Below, piece after piece: positions 38,027-48,100 of a DNA stretch of 64,000 nt. Position 1 is the stretch's first letter, and each line of letters opens with the position of its first letter. The stretch is taken from contig BPJU01000005.1 in the NCBI GenBank assembly GCA_026004775.1, positions 1-64,000 on the forward strand, given 5' to 3'. The translations under genes were made by a program, and so were the position numbers. A model generated the notes under the pieces. It did no database searches, was not told where the DNA came from, and saw nothing but the letters and a program-made list of their open reading frames with translations. Source of the DNA: Pirellulaceae bacterium (GTDB lineage: Bacteria > Planctomycetota > Planctomycetia > Pirellulales > Pirellulaceae).

Positions 38027-40528
38027 TCAACGAATGAACTGAAATTCCTTGGTATTGATCACCGCCCAAATCACATCTTCGTAGGCTTGCTGCTTATTGG
38101 GTTGGAGGGAAACGTGGCGGAGTAACACATCCAGTTCATACTGGGTGGGTAGTCGCGAGAAAGCGGCCAGATATACTTCCGTGATCTTGTCGGCGTCGCT
38201 GCGCTCCTGGTCGCGCGCCAACTTTGCGGCGCGCCCATTGCCGTTGCCAATCCTCCCTTGGATTTCAGCAGAATTCAACAGATGCAGCGACTGCGCCAGA
38301 TTGGCCTCAACACTCCGCTCGCATTCACACGCGCTGCGAGCTTCCGGTTTACCAAACACCGTCAAGAAATAATTGTTAAAGCCGTTGTCCGGTAACTGGA
38401 CGGCACGTGTGCTTTGAGGCAATCCGCCAAACGACGCCGACACGCCCGCCACCTGGTTGATAGCATCGTACAATACTTCGGCCGGCATACGTCGAGGATA
38501 GAACGATGAGAAATTCTGTTTATCGAGCGCATTATATTCGTTCGGTTCGGGGCTCAATTGGTAGGTGCTCGACCGGCAAATCGTCCGGATAAGATGTTTT
38601 AGATCGTATCCGTGCTCGACAAAGTCCTTGGCCAGTGCCTCGAGCAACTCGGGATTCGAGGGAGGGTTGGTGACCCGCATGTCGTCTTCCGGATCGACGA
38701 TGCCTCGGCCGAAGAAATGTTTCCAATAGCGATTCACAAGCGCTCGGGCAAAGAATGGATTCTTAGGATCGGTCATCCAATCGACTAAATACTGACGCGC
38801 ATCTTCGTACGGAGCGATCTGGAGCGGCTCGCCACCCAGGCCCGTAGCCGGGACATCCTTGCCGGTACGCGGGTTGCGTGAAACGGCCGGCCGCACCCGC
38901 AGCACCACTTCATCCGGGCGCCCCGTCACGTCCCGCGAACTGCGCCGCAGTTCCACCTGCCGGAAAAACGCCTCGAAACCGTAGTAATCCTGCTGGCTCC
39001 ACCGTTCAAACGGATGGTGGTGGCACTTGGCACACTGCAAACGCAGCCCAAGGAAAAGTTGCGCGGTGTCCTCCATCTGCTGGGTAGAATCGGATACTTC
39101 ACGATACCACGCCACCGGCGGATGCGATTCGACTGTGCCTGTTGCACACAGGACATTGCGCACGAACTGGTCGTAGGGCATGTTTTCCAAAAATGCCCGC
39201 CGGATCCAGGCATGGAAACGATAGGTGTAGCTGGTGTCATTGCCGTTGGTCCGTTTATTGCGCAGGACGGCGGCCCACTTGTTGGCAAAGTAATCGGCAT
39301 AATCGGGGCTGTCTAATAGTCGATCAATCAATCGGTCCCGCTTGGCCGGATCCGAATCCGCTAGGAAGGCCCGCGTCTCGTCGATCGTCGGCAGGCGGCC
39401 GGCGATGTCAATCGTCACACGACGGATAAAGGTGGCGTCATCACAGATGGGCGAGGGCGGAATACCCAATTCGCGCCACTTCGCGAAAACATGCCGGTCG
39501 ACCAGAGTCCGCTCGGCAGGCAGCGACTCGATCGGTAAGCCCAAAGGGATAACTGCGCGGAAAACTGCCACCGCGCCCTGAAACCGCACCATGACGGCCA
39601 CTTCACCGGGTATCTGGCCGGTGGTCACCAGCCCGGTATCGGTGGCGAAAGCCATTTCCTGGTCGTTCGCTTCGAATTTCGCCAGGCGCGTCACGTCACG
39701 CGTCGAGCCGTCGCTGTAATAGGCAATCACCGCCAACTGCTGCGAGGCTCCGCGGTTCATCGCTCGACGAGCCGGCACCACTTCGATGCGCTCGATCACC
39801 GGGTCGCTGTCCGAACCGTAAGGCATCCCCTGCCCAATCCAGCGGGAGATGAGTTGCCATTCATACGAGTCGCGCGTAAGTCGCTGGCCGCCGCCGTGTG
39901 GCAAAATATTGGCGGGTTTCAGGAGCAACAAGCTGTAATCGGGCGCCGCGGGAAACACCCGCCGCCCGCGATCCTCATACACCAGATACTCGTAATCTTC
40001 ATCCGGATAAAACCCCAACAACGACAATTTAAAACCGTTTTGTCCGTCCGATTTGCCGTGGCATCCGCCGCTGTTGCAGCCGAGCTTGGTGAAGATCGGC
40101 ACGATTTCATTGACGAAATTGACCGGCAACTCTTCCTGACATTTTTCCACCACAAGCTGGATCGATGCGGTTTGGCCGGTTTCGGCGCGAGCGGTCACCA
40201 CAGCCGTACCGTCGGAAAGAGGAGTCACCAGACCGTCCGCGGCTACTTGCAACACTTCCGGACGATCAACTTCATAGCGGACAGCGCGCGTCAGATCGTG
40301 TCGCTGGCCGCTGCTGTAAATACCCGTCACCAGCAACTGCTTGCGGGCGATGTTGCCTCGCAACACCGGTTGGCCGGCCGTCTCGAACTCGATCCTTTCC
40401 AAATCGCCAGCCGGTCCCAACCCCGGCACCGGCGGTGGCTCGTTCGCCCATACGCTACTTATCAGCAACCAACCCGCCGCTACTGTCATCCACCCAAGCG
40501 CCACTGTCATCCACCCAAGATGTCGCAT
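38027..40528 (-). CDS. DUF1549/DUF1553 protein with cytochrome-like motifs and Ig-like domains
   Basis: The 833-residue exported protein starts at the ATG at 40528 behind GGGAGGT. The signal peptide has an internal duplication (GWMTVALGWMTVAAGW). It has BIG2-like beta domains (about residues 35-135 and 255-335), a CNSGGCHGKSDGQNGFKLSL motif typical of planctomycete cytochrome-like regions, then DUF1549 (VDRHVFAKWRELGIPPSP, RLLDSPDYADYFANKW, QCAKCHHHPFERW) and DUF1553 (NPFFARALVNRYWKHFFGRG, NQVAGVSASFGG, SRLPTQYELDVLLRHV). It is the first gene of the four-gene operon; the next starts about 87 bases downstream. Presumed heme protein of unknown reaction. Confidence 0.94.
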   Translation of the reverse strand: MRHLGWMTVALGWMTVAAGWLLISSVWANEPPPVPGLGPAGDLERIEFETAGQPVLRGNIARKQLLVTGIYSSGQRHDLTRAVRYEVDRPEVLQVAADGLVTPLSDGTAVVTARAETGQTASIQLVVEKCQEELPVNFVNEIVPIFTKLGCNSGGCHGKSDGQNGFKLSLLGFYPDEDYEYLVYEDRGRRVFPAAPDYSLLLLKPANILPHGGGQRLTRDSYEWQLISRWIGQGMPYGSDSDPVIERIEVVPARRAMNRGASQQLAVIAYYSDGSTRDVTRLAKFEANDQEMAFATDTGLVTTGQIPGEVAVMVRFQGAVAVFRAVIPLGLPIESLPAERTLVDRHVFAKWRELGIPPSPICDDATFIRRVTIDIAGRLPTIDETRAFLADSDPAKRDRLIDRLLDSPDYADYFANKWAAVLRNKRTNGNDTSYTYRFHAWIRRAFLENMPYDQFVRNVLCATGTVESHPPVAWYREVSDSTQQMEDTAQLFLGLRLQCAKCHHHPFERWSQQDYYGFEAFFRQVELRRSSRDVTGRPDEVVLRVRPAVSRNPRTGKDVPATGLGGEPLQIAPYEDARQYLVDWMTDPKNPFFARALVNRYWKHFFGRGIVDPEDDMRVTNPPSNPELLEALAKDFVEHGYDLKHLIRTICRSSTYQLSPEPNEYNALDKQNFSSFYPRRMPAEVLYDAINQVAGVSASFGGLPQSTRAVQLPDNGFNNYFLTVFGKPEARSACECERSVEANLAQSLHLLNSAEIQGRIGNGNGRAAKLARDQERSDADKITEVYLAAFSRLPTQYELDVLLRHVSLQPNKQQAYEDVIWAVINTKEFQFIR

Positions 40529-40618
40529 TGTCGGACCTCCCGGCCAACGAATTCGCTGCGTACCCACTGCTTCTCATTGTGCCGCATACGGGATTCGCAT
40601 TCAAGTTTATTTATGCGA

Positions 40619-43600
40619 CGCAAATTTCTGCCTGTCGCCTGGCCATAAAGTGCCCTCCGATACTTGGCGTCCCACTGTTCAGCGCACCGTCTCGGGCACC
40701 GGCACGATAGCCACCGTGCCGTCGGCGTTGGCCAGCACGATCCGCGTCCCGTCCGGAGAAGACGCCACTCCGTTGCCTACCCGGTCCAGCTTTGCTTCCC
40801 AGACAAGCTGCCCGTCGGCCATGTTCCACAACCGCAGGTGTCCTGCGTAGCCGTACGTGAGCAGGCGAGCCCCGTTCGGCTGGAAAGCAGCGCCGTGGAT
40901 AAAATCCGGATGGCCCTCGTACACACGCTGTTCGCTGCCCGTCAGCAGATCGAGCAGACGTGCCTTGCGGTCCGCGCCGGCCGCCAGCACCCGGTTGCCC
41001 TCCGGGTGCACTGCCAGGGCGTACGCCGTTTCCGGCAGCGTAGCCAGAAGTTTTAGCTGACGTCCGCCCACTACGTCCCACAGACGCAAGGTGCGGTCCG
41101 TTCCTGAAGAAACCGCCAAGGCCGCGTCGGGGCTCAACGCCACCGCGTAGACGGCCCCTTGATGTCCGCTTAGCTGCGCTCGCTGCTGCCCGGATTGAGC
41201 GTCCCAAATCCGTACGGTTTGATCGGCACTTGCCGATACCAATGTGCTCCCCGTGGCGTCGAGAGCCACTCCATAGACCGGCCCTCCATGATTGAATTGC
41301 CGGATCGGCTGAGCCGCGGCATAAAGCCACACCAAGTGCTTACCGGAGGCATCGCCGGCATGTACTTCGACACTGTCCGGTGCAAAGACCAATGCCGTCA
41401 GCGGCACGGAATGGGAATAATCCTGCTGCGGTTCCAGCTCGACCCCGGCGCGTGGCGGGTTGGGGGCTGCCAACATGTGCAAACCCTGCTGGTCGGCGAC
41501 CGCCAGCTTTTGGTTGTCGGGACTGAACGCCAAGGCCCGGATCGGGCCGGTCCACGACCAGCGAGCCAGCGGCTCGGACCCGTTGACGTTCCACAGTGTC
41601 ACACGGCCGTCCGCGTCACCGACCGCCAAGCGCTGATTGTCGAAACGCACCGCCACGGCCGTCGGGACCGATGGCAGTCGACACCTCACGTGCAAGCCCC
41701 AGATCCCCGGTATTCCAAACACACAATCGCTTGTCCTGACCGACGGTGACACATTGCCCGCCACCGGCGAACAGAGCCATGGCGGCTTGGCCGGGTTGAT
41801 GAGCCCGGACGACCCGTTGGGCCGACACGCCCCATTGTCCGACATCGCCTCGGCGAGCAGCCCACCACAGTGTTCGATTGTCATTGGCCCACTGAACGGC
41901 AACTACCTCTTGCCCCCGTAGGTACTCCAACGCCAGGCCCGCTGGCTGGATCCACGATCCAGACCTCGCCGCTTTCCAGAACAACAGCCAGTCGCTGGTT
42001 GTCATTGCTCCACAGGGCTTGCCGAGCAGACGAGTCCAGTTGAAAGTTCCAGAGTTCGCGCTGATCGGAAACTTGTATGAGGTGCGCCCGATTCTGGTCG
42101 TCCACCAGAAAAACGCGTGAACCGTCGGTACTTGCTGCCACTGCGCTCGGCGTGCTCGGCGGGACACTGATCGTTTGCGGATGCTCGACATCAGCGGCGG
42201 CAAGCCGCAACAACTTACCGGCTTCACCGCCGGCCAACAACGTTTCATAGTTCCCCCAGCCGGCCAGCCGCCATCTCCGCACGGGTTCTTGACGCACGCC
42301 CGCCAGGCGATGAGCCCTGAGGAGTTTTCCCGCAGATTCGTTGTCGATGACTACCAGGACGCGTTGGCCGTCGGAGCTGGTGGCTAGATGCCGCACCGGC
42401 TTGTCCGAAGACAGATGGAATGCTTCCAGAAAATCCAATTGGTCGTTAAACAGCAAGACTCGATTGTCAACAGCGATGGCCAAGCGCGTGCCGTTGGCGG
42501 CCCAACAGGCGCTGGCGGCCTTGCCGCTGAGTTGATAGCGAGCCAACGGCTTTCGTTCCGCCAAACTCCACAGCTCGATCCTCCCCTGATCGTCCGCGAC
42601 CAGCAACCGCCCACTGGCAGCATGCGATTCCAGAAGCGTGACGGCGGCGCCTGGCCGCTGGAGAATCTCCTGCGGTTTTCCATCCCACTGGTAAACGTGG
42701 CAAGTGGCACTCTGGCCATCGGCCCATACCACGTATGGTTCGATTGCCGTCCAGGCAGCCGGAGTCCCAGAGGGGATTTTCCAGCAAGACACCACAGCCC
42801 GCTCGAAAACCAGTACATTGTTATCGGCGGACGCCGCCAGATGGTTCGCGTCACACCAGGCTACACAGCGTGCGGTGGAACTCCCGACTTCACGCCGCTC
42901 CCACAAGGCCCCCTCATCAGCGTGCCACACCGCCACGCAACCATCGTCGCCCTGGCTAGCCAGCCAGGGACCTTGGGCAGCCCACGCCACGGCCGGCGCT
43001 GTTGCGCCGTGGCGCAATGTGCGCCGCAACTGCCCAGGTTGTCCTGGGCCCGAGATCTTCCACAGTTCGACGGATCCATCCGCTCGGCTGGCGGCCAGCA
43101 TGTCGCCGCTCGGCTTCCACGCCACATGGGCGACGGCCTTCCCACCGGCTGGGACGAGCTGCTCGAATTGCCGCGACTGTGCCGACCACTTCCACACCGA
43201 ACCGTCCTCAGAACCCACCATTGCCACGCTGGCGTCCGCAGCCACGGCCAGCGACATCGGTTTTCCGGCCGGCAGAGCCCCGACCGCCGGCGTGGGCACC
43301 TGTGCGTCAGCCGGCAGCGGCTGGTCAGGGATTTGCCACTGGTAAATAGCCCGCTCATCCACCGCGAAAAGATGGCGCGTGTCGGTAATAGCTATGTCCC
43401 GGACTGGTGCGGCTTCAATCGATACCTCCAGCCACGCCTGACCATTGTCTGTTTGCCAAATCCGGATCTTACCGCTTTGGCCGCCGGCCGCTGCCCACTG
43501 GCTATTGGGTGCCATAGCGACCGCGGTTATTGGCCCAAGTTGGCCCTCGAAATCCCGCACCGTTTGGCCGTCCGCCCAACGACTCAACCGCACCTTTTGA

Positions 43601-45105
43601 TCGGCCGATCCGGTAAGCAGCCACGGGCCGCTGGTGGCGATTACTGGCACGGGCGCGGCATGAGCCGCCACGGGGCGAGCGGCGGGGACGAGCCGCCAAT
43701 GCTGCACCAAATCGCCGCACAGGCTTAACAGCGACTGCCCGTCACGACTGAAGGTGACGTGTTGCACGGCCTGCCCCGACTGCTCGCCCGCCGCAAAGCG
43801 CTGCACTACCTGCCCATCAGCCAAGGAGACGATACTGATTGTTCCGGTTACGTCTCCCAAAGCAACCTGCGAGTTGTCCGGACGAATCGACGCACAGGCA
43901 AGCCGAGACGCCAGCTCCGGCAACGCTCGCTGCGGCTGCCCGTCGGCATTCCACAGTCGAGCCGTCTTGTCGGACGACACGCTGAGCCAGAACGCATCAC
44001 CGGCGGCCACTGCAACGCCCGAGATCGCTTCCCGGTGCCCCTCCATGGAAACCGGTGCCATCGGCAGCCGGCACAATTGGATCCGACCGTCATCACCCGA
44101 TGACCACAGGCGTTGATTGTCCGCCAGGAAATAAAGCTCCCGGACAGCCGCCTCATGAACCTGCAACTCGCCTGCCAGCGACGCATCGTTTTGTCGCACC
44201 ACGAGCACTCGGCCACTCTCCAGCCCCACCGCCACATGCGCCGCGTCCGCACTGCATGTCAAAGCCGTTGCCGTCTCCGGCAGATCCAGTTGGCGTATAA
44301 CTTGGCTTTGGTTGAGATCCACCCAACGGAGTTTGCGGTCGTCCCCGGCCACGATAGCCACTGCCGAGTTCGGAACGATGGTCATCAGGCCGGCCAGTGG
44401 TCCCAAGCCGGAAACAATGCGACCCGCAGGCGGTTGTTGCCATAACCTCAGGCAGCCGTCTTCGCCCAGCGATAACCACCGCTGGTTGTCGTTCAGAAAA
44501 CTCAGCCCCAAAACGGCCCCTCGGTGAGCCGCCAAACGTGCTTGAGGTTCTTCCAGGTAAGGATGCCACAAGAACACCCAACCCTCCTGGTCGCCGCTAG
44601 CCAGTTGCATGGCGTCCGGACGAACGGCCGCGGCGCTAATTCCCGATGGATGTCCAGGACGAGGCGGCAACGGTTCTTGACTTTCGGCAAACCAGAGCCG
44701 CAACGCCCGGTCCGCACCGCCACTGATCCACAATTGGCCATCCTGTGAGCGGGCCAGTGTGGCAAGGCCACCTTCGTGCACCGCCTGCACAGAAGCCGGC
44801 CCTGGCAACGGCAGGCTCCAAAGCCGAATCGTATTATCTTGTGCACCAGTGGCCAGCCAACGCCCGTCACCACTGATGGCCAAACAATAGATTGGCCCGG
44901 TGTGCGCCGTGAATTCGCGGAGCAGGGCACCATCGTCGGCTCGCCAAAGCCGTGCCATCTGGTCGGCGCCGGCCGAAATCAGGCGTTGGCCGTCCGGTGT
45001 GAAGTAGGCTGCGCTGGTGGATCCCAGATGAGCTTGAATGATGCGAGTGCCTTCCGGAGGTTCAGCGGCAAGCCAGCTTGAAGGGGAAAAAACGTAACTG
45101 AGTGC
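40619..45105. repeat. Left copy of a 4487-bp tandem duplication (WD40 gene)
   Basis: Every position matches position+4487 with only a handful of substitutions, among them those near 41924, 41943, 42131, 43021 and 43226. The junction at 45106-45108 joins two unrelated flanks through a 3-base CGC shared by both, which points to illegitimate end-joining or slippage. In this copy the 5' end of the gene, including its signal peptide, was cut off by the junction. Confidence 0.97.
40679..41902 (-). CDS. WD40 repeat protein, C-terminal part (left copy, split gene)
   Basis: The ORF of 407 codons covers the C-terminal WD40 repeats of the large gene. Only from about residue 77 (VPTAVAVRFDNQRLAVGDAD) does it read as WD40; the first 75 or so residues are an out-of-frame translation of other WD40 codons. 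The proper frame for that stretch is at 41616-42005 (VVAVQWANDNRTLWWAARRG, QDKRLCVWNTGDLGL). Later repeats are clear: ALAFSPDNQKLAVADQQG, VSASADQTVRIWDAQSG, VSSGTDRTLRLWDVVGG. It probably represents the end of one about 1500-codon gene broken by two frame changes, not an independent protein. Confidence 0.75.
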   Translation of the reverse strand: MPFSGPMTIEHCGGLLAEAMSDNGACRPNGSSGLINPAKPPWLCSPVAGNVSPSVRTSDCVFGIPGIWGLHVRCRLPSVPTAVAVRFDNQRLAVGDADGRVTLWNVNGSEPLARWSWTGPIRALAFSPDNQKLAVADQQGLHMLAAPNPPRAGVELEPQQDYSHSVPLTALVFAPDSVEVHAGDASGKHLVWLYAAAQPIRQFNHGGPVYGVALDATGSTLVSASADQTVRIWDAQSGQQRAQLSGHQGAVYAVALSPDAALAVSSGTDRTLRLWDVVGGRQLKLLATLPETAYALAVHPEGNRVLAAGADRKARLLDLLTGSEQRVYEGHPDFIHGAAFQPNGARLLTYGYAGHLRLWNMADGQLVWEAKLDRVGNGVASSPDGTRIVLANADGTVAIVPVPETVR

Positions 45106-45162
45106 CGCAAATTTCTGCCTGTCGCCTGGCCATAAAGTGCCCTCCGATACTTGGCGTCCCAC
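41881..45162 (-). CDS. WD40 repeat protein, N-terminal part lacking its signal peptide (left copy)
   Basis: The ORF has 1093 codons. Its first 20 or so residues come from the duplicated C-terminal flank, since the tandem junction replaced the native start; the WD40 sequence joins at AALSYVFSPSSW. It therefore lacks the intact hydrophobic leader of the right copy and a known ribosome binding site, so export and perhaps translation should fail. The remainder is a long series of WD40 repeats (FTPDGQRLISAGADQMARLW, ISGDGRWLATGAQDNTIRLW) identical to the right copy apart from a few residues. Likely a non-functional by-product of the duplication. Confidence 0.72.
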   Translation of the reverse strand: MGRQVSEGTLWPGDRQKFAALSYVFSPSSWLAAEPPEGTRIIQAHLGSTSAAYFTPDGQRLISAGADQMARLWRADDGALLREFTAHTGPIYCLAISGDGRWLATGAQDNTIRLWSLPLPGPASVQAVHEGGLATLARSQDGQLWISGGADRALRLWFAESQEPLPPRPGHPSGISAAAVRPDAMQLASGDQEGWVFLWHPYLEEPQARLAAHRGAVLGLSFLNDNQRWLSLGEDGCLRLWQQPPAGRIVSGLGPLAGLMTIVPNSAVAIVAGDDRKLRWVDLNQSQVIRQLDLPETATALTCSADAAHVAVGLESGRVLVVRQNDASLAGELQVHEAAVRELYFLADNQRLWSSGDDGRIQLCRLPMAPVSMEGHREAISGVAVAAGDAFWLSVSSDKTARLWNADGQPQRALPELASRLACASIRPDNSQVALGDVTGTISIVSLADGQVVQRFAAGEQSGQAVQHVTFSRDGQSLLSLCGDLVQHWRLVPAARPVAAHAAPVPVIATSGPWLLTGSADQKVRLSRWADGQTVRDFEGQLGPITAVAMAPNSQWAAAGGQSGKIRIWQTDNGQAWLEVSIEAAPVRDIAITDTRHLFAVDERAIYQWQIPDQPLPADAQVPTPAVGALPAGKPMSLAVAADASVAMVGSEDGSVWKWSAQSRQFEQLVPAGGKAVAHVAWKPSGDMLAASRADGSVELWKISGPGQPGQLRRTLRHGATAPAVAWAAQGPWLASQGDDGCVAVWHADEGALWERREVGSSTARCVAWCDANHLAASADNNVLVFERAVVSCWKIPSGTPAAWTAIEPYVVWADGQSATCHVYQWDGKPQEILQRPGAAVTLLESHAASGRLLVADDQGRIELWSLAERKPLARYQLSGKAASACWAANGTRLAIAVDNRVLLFNDQLDFLEAFHLSSDKPVRHLATSSDGQRVLVVIDNESAGKLLRAHRLAGVRQEPVRRWRLAGWGNYETLLAGGEAGKLLRLAAADVEHPQTISVPPSTPSAVAASTDGSRVFLVDDQNRAHLIQVSDQRELWNFQLDSSARQALWSNDNQRLAVVLESGEVWIVDPASGPGVGVPTGARGSCRSVGQ

Positions 45163-48100
45163 TGTTCAGCGCACCGTCTCGGGCACCGGCACGATAGCCA
45201 CCGTGCCGTCGGCGTTGGCCAGCACGATCCGCGTCCCGTCCGGAGAAGACGCCACTCCGTTGCCTACCCGGTCCAGCTTTGCTTCCCAGACAAGCTGCCC
45301 GTCGGCCATGTTCCACAACCGCAGGTGTCCTGCGTAGCCGTACGTGAGCAGGCGAGCCCCGTTCGGCTGGAAAGCAGCGCCGTGGATAAAATCCGGATGG
45401 CCCTCGTACACACGCTGTTCGCTGCCCGTCAGCAGATCGAGCAGACGTGCCTTGCGGTCCGCGCCGGCCGCCAGCACCCGGTTGCCCTCCGGGTGCACTG
45501 CCAGGGCGTACGCCGTTTCCGGCAGCGTAGCCAGAAGTTTTAGCTGACGTCCGCCCACTACGTCCCACAGACGCAAGGTGCGGTCCGTTCCTGAAGAAAC
45601 CGCCAAGGCCGCGTCGGGGCTCAACGCCACCGCGTAGACGGCCCCTTGATGTCCGCTTAGCTGCGCTCGCTGCTGCCCGGATTGAGCGTCCCAAATCCGT
45701 ACGGTTTGATCGGCACTTGCCGATACCAATGTGCTCCCCGTGGCGTCGAGAGCCACTCCATAGACCGGCCCTCCATGATTGAATTGCCGGATCGGCTGAG
45801 CCGCGGCATAAAGCCACACCAAGTGCTTACCGGAGGCATCGCCGGCATGTACTTCGACACTGTCCGGTGCAAAGACCAATGCCGTCAGCGGCACGGAATG
45901 GGAATAATCCTGCTGCGGTTCCAGCTCGACCCCGGCGCGTGGCGGGTTGGGGGCTGCCAACATGTGCAAACCCTGCTGGTCGGCGACCGCCAGCTTTTGG
46001 TTGTCGGGACTGAACGCCAAGGCCCGGATCGGGCCGGTCCACGACCAGCGAGCCAGCGGCTCGGACCCGTTGACGTTCCACAGTGTCACACGGCCGTCCG
46101 CGTCACCGACCGCCAAGCGCTGATTGTCGAAACGCACCGCCACGGCCGTCGGGACCGATGGCAGTCGACACCTCACGTGCAAGCCCCAGATCCCCGGTAT
46201 TCCAAACACACAATCGCTTGTCCTGACCGACGGTGACACATTGCCCGCCACCGGCGAACAGAGCCATGGCGGCTTGGCCGGGTTGATGAGCCCGGACGAC
46301 CCGTTGGGCCGACACGCCCCATTGTCCGACATCGCCTCGGCGAGCAGCCCACCACAGTGTTCGATTGTCATTGGCCCACTGAACGGCAACTACCTCTTGC
46401 CCCCGCAGGTACTCCAACGCCAGGCCCGCTGGCGGGATCCACGATCCAGACCTCGCCGCTTTCCAGAACAACAGCCAGTCGCTGGTTGTCATTGCTCCAC
46501 AGGGCTTGCCGAGCAGACGAGTCCAGTTGAAAGTTCCAGAGTTCGCGCTGATCGGAAACTTGTATGAGGTGCGCCCGATTCTGGTCGTCCACCAGAAAAA
46601 CGCGTGAACCGTCGGTACTTGCTGCCACTACGCTCGGCGTGCTCGGCGGGACACTGATCGTTTGCGGATGCTCGACATCAGCGGCGGCAAGCCGCAACAA
46701 CTTACCGGCTTCACCGCCGGCCAACAACGTTTCATAGTTCCCCCAGCCGGCCAGCCGCCATCTCCGCACGGGTTCTTGACGCACGCCCGCCAGGCGATGA
46801 GCCCTGAGGAGTTTTCCCGCAGATTCGTTGTCGATGACTACCAGGACGCGTTGGCCGTCGGAGCTGGTGGCTAGATGCCGCACCGGCTTGTCCGAAGACA
46901 GATGGAATGCTTCCAGAAAATCCAATTGGTCGTTAAACAGCAAGACTCGATTGTCAACAGCGATGGCCAAGCGCGTGCCGTTGGCGGCCCAACAGGCGCT
47001 GGCGGCCTTGCCGCTGAGTTGATAGCGAGCCAACGGCTTTCGTTCCGCCAAACTCCACAGCTCGATCCTCCCCTGATCGTCCGCGACCAGCAACCGCCCA
47101 CTGGCAGCATGCGATTCCAGAAGCGTGACGGCGGCGCCTGGCCGCTGGAGAATCTCCTGCGGTTTTCCATCCCACTGGTAAACGTGGCAAGTGGCACTCT
47201 GGCCATCGGCCCATACCACGTATGGTTCGATTGCCGTCCAGGCAGCCGGAGTCCCAGAGGGGATTTTCCAGCAAGACACCACAGCCCGCTCGAAAACCAG
47301 TACATTGTTATCGGCGGACGCCGCCAGATGGTTCGCGTCACACCAGGCTACACAGCGTGCGGTGGAACTCCCGACTTCACGCCGCTCCCACAAGGCCCCC
47401 TCATCAGCGTGCCACACCGCCACGCAACCATCGTCGCCCTGGCTAGCCAGCCAGGGACCTTGGGCAGCCCACGCCACGGCCGGCGCTGTTGCGCCGTGGC
47501 GCAATGTGCGCAGCAACTGCCCAGGTTGTCCTGGGCCCGAGATCTTCCACAGTTCGACGGATCCATCCGCTCGGCTGGCGGCCAGCATGTCGCCGCTCGG
47601 CTTCCACGCCACATGGGCGACGGCCTTCCCACCGGCTGGGACGAGCTGCTCGAATTGCCGCGACTGTGCCGACCACTTCCACACCGAACCGTCCTCAGAA
47701 CCCACCATTGCCACGCTTGCGTCCGCAGCCACGGCCAGCGACATCGGTTTTCCGGCCGGCAGAGCCCCGACCGCCGGCGTGGGCACCTGTGCGTCAGCCG
47801 GCAGCGGCTGGTCAGGGATTTGCCACTGGTAAATAGCCCGCTCATCCACCGCGAAAAGATGGCGCGTGTCGGTAATAGCTATGTCCCGGACTGGTGCGGC
47901 TTCAATCGATACCTCCAGCCACGCCTGACCATTGTCTGTTTGCCAAATCCGGATCTTACCGCTTTGGCCGCCGGCCGCTGCCCACTGGCTATTGGGTGCC
48001 ATAGCGACCGCGGTTATTGGCCCAAGTTGGCCCTCGAAATCCCGCACCGTTTGGCCGTCCGCCCAACGACTCAACCGCACCTTTTGATCGGCCGATCCGG

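Noticed and set aside
42388-43728. 446-codon plus-strand ORF (and its duplicate at 46875-48215)
   Set aside because: Antisense to the WD40 gene; composition follows the complementary codons, with no start signal or family motif.
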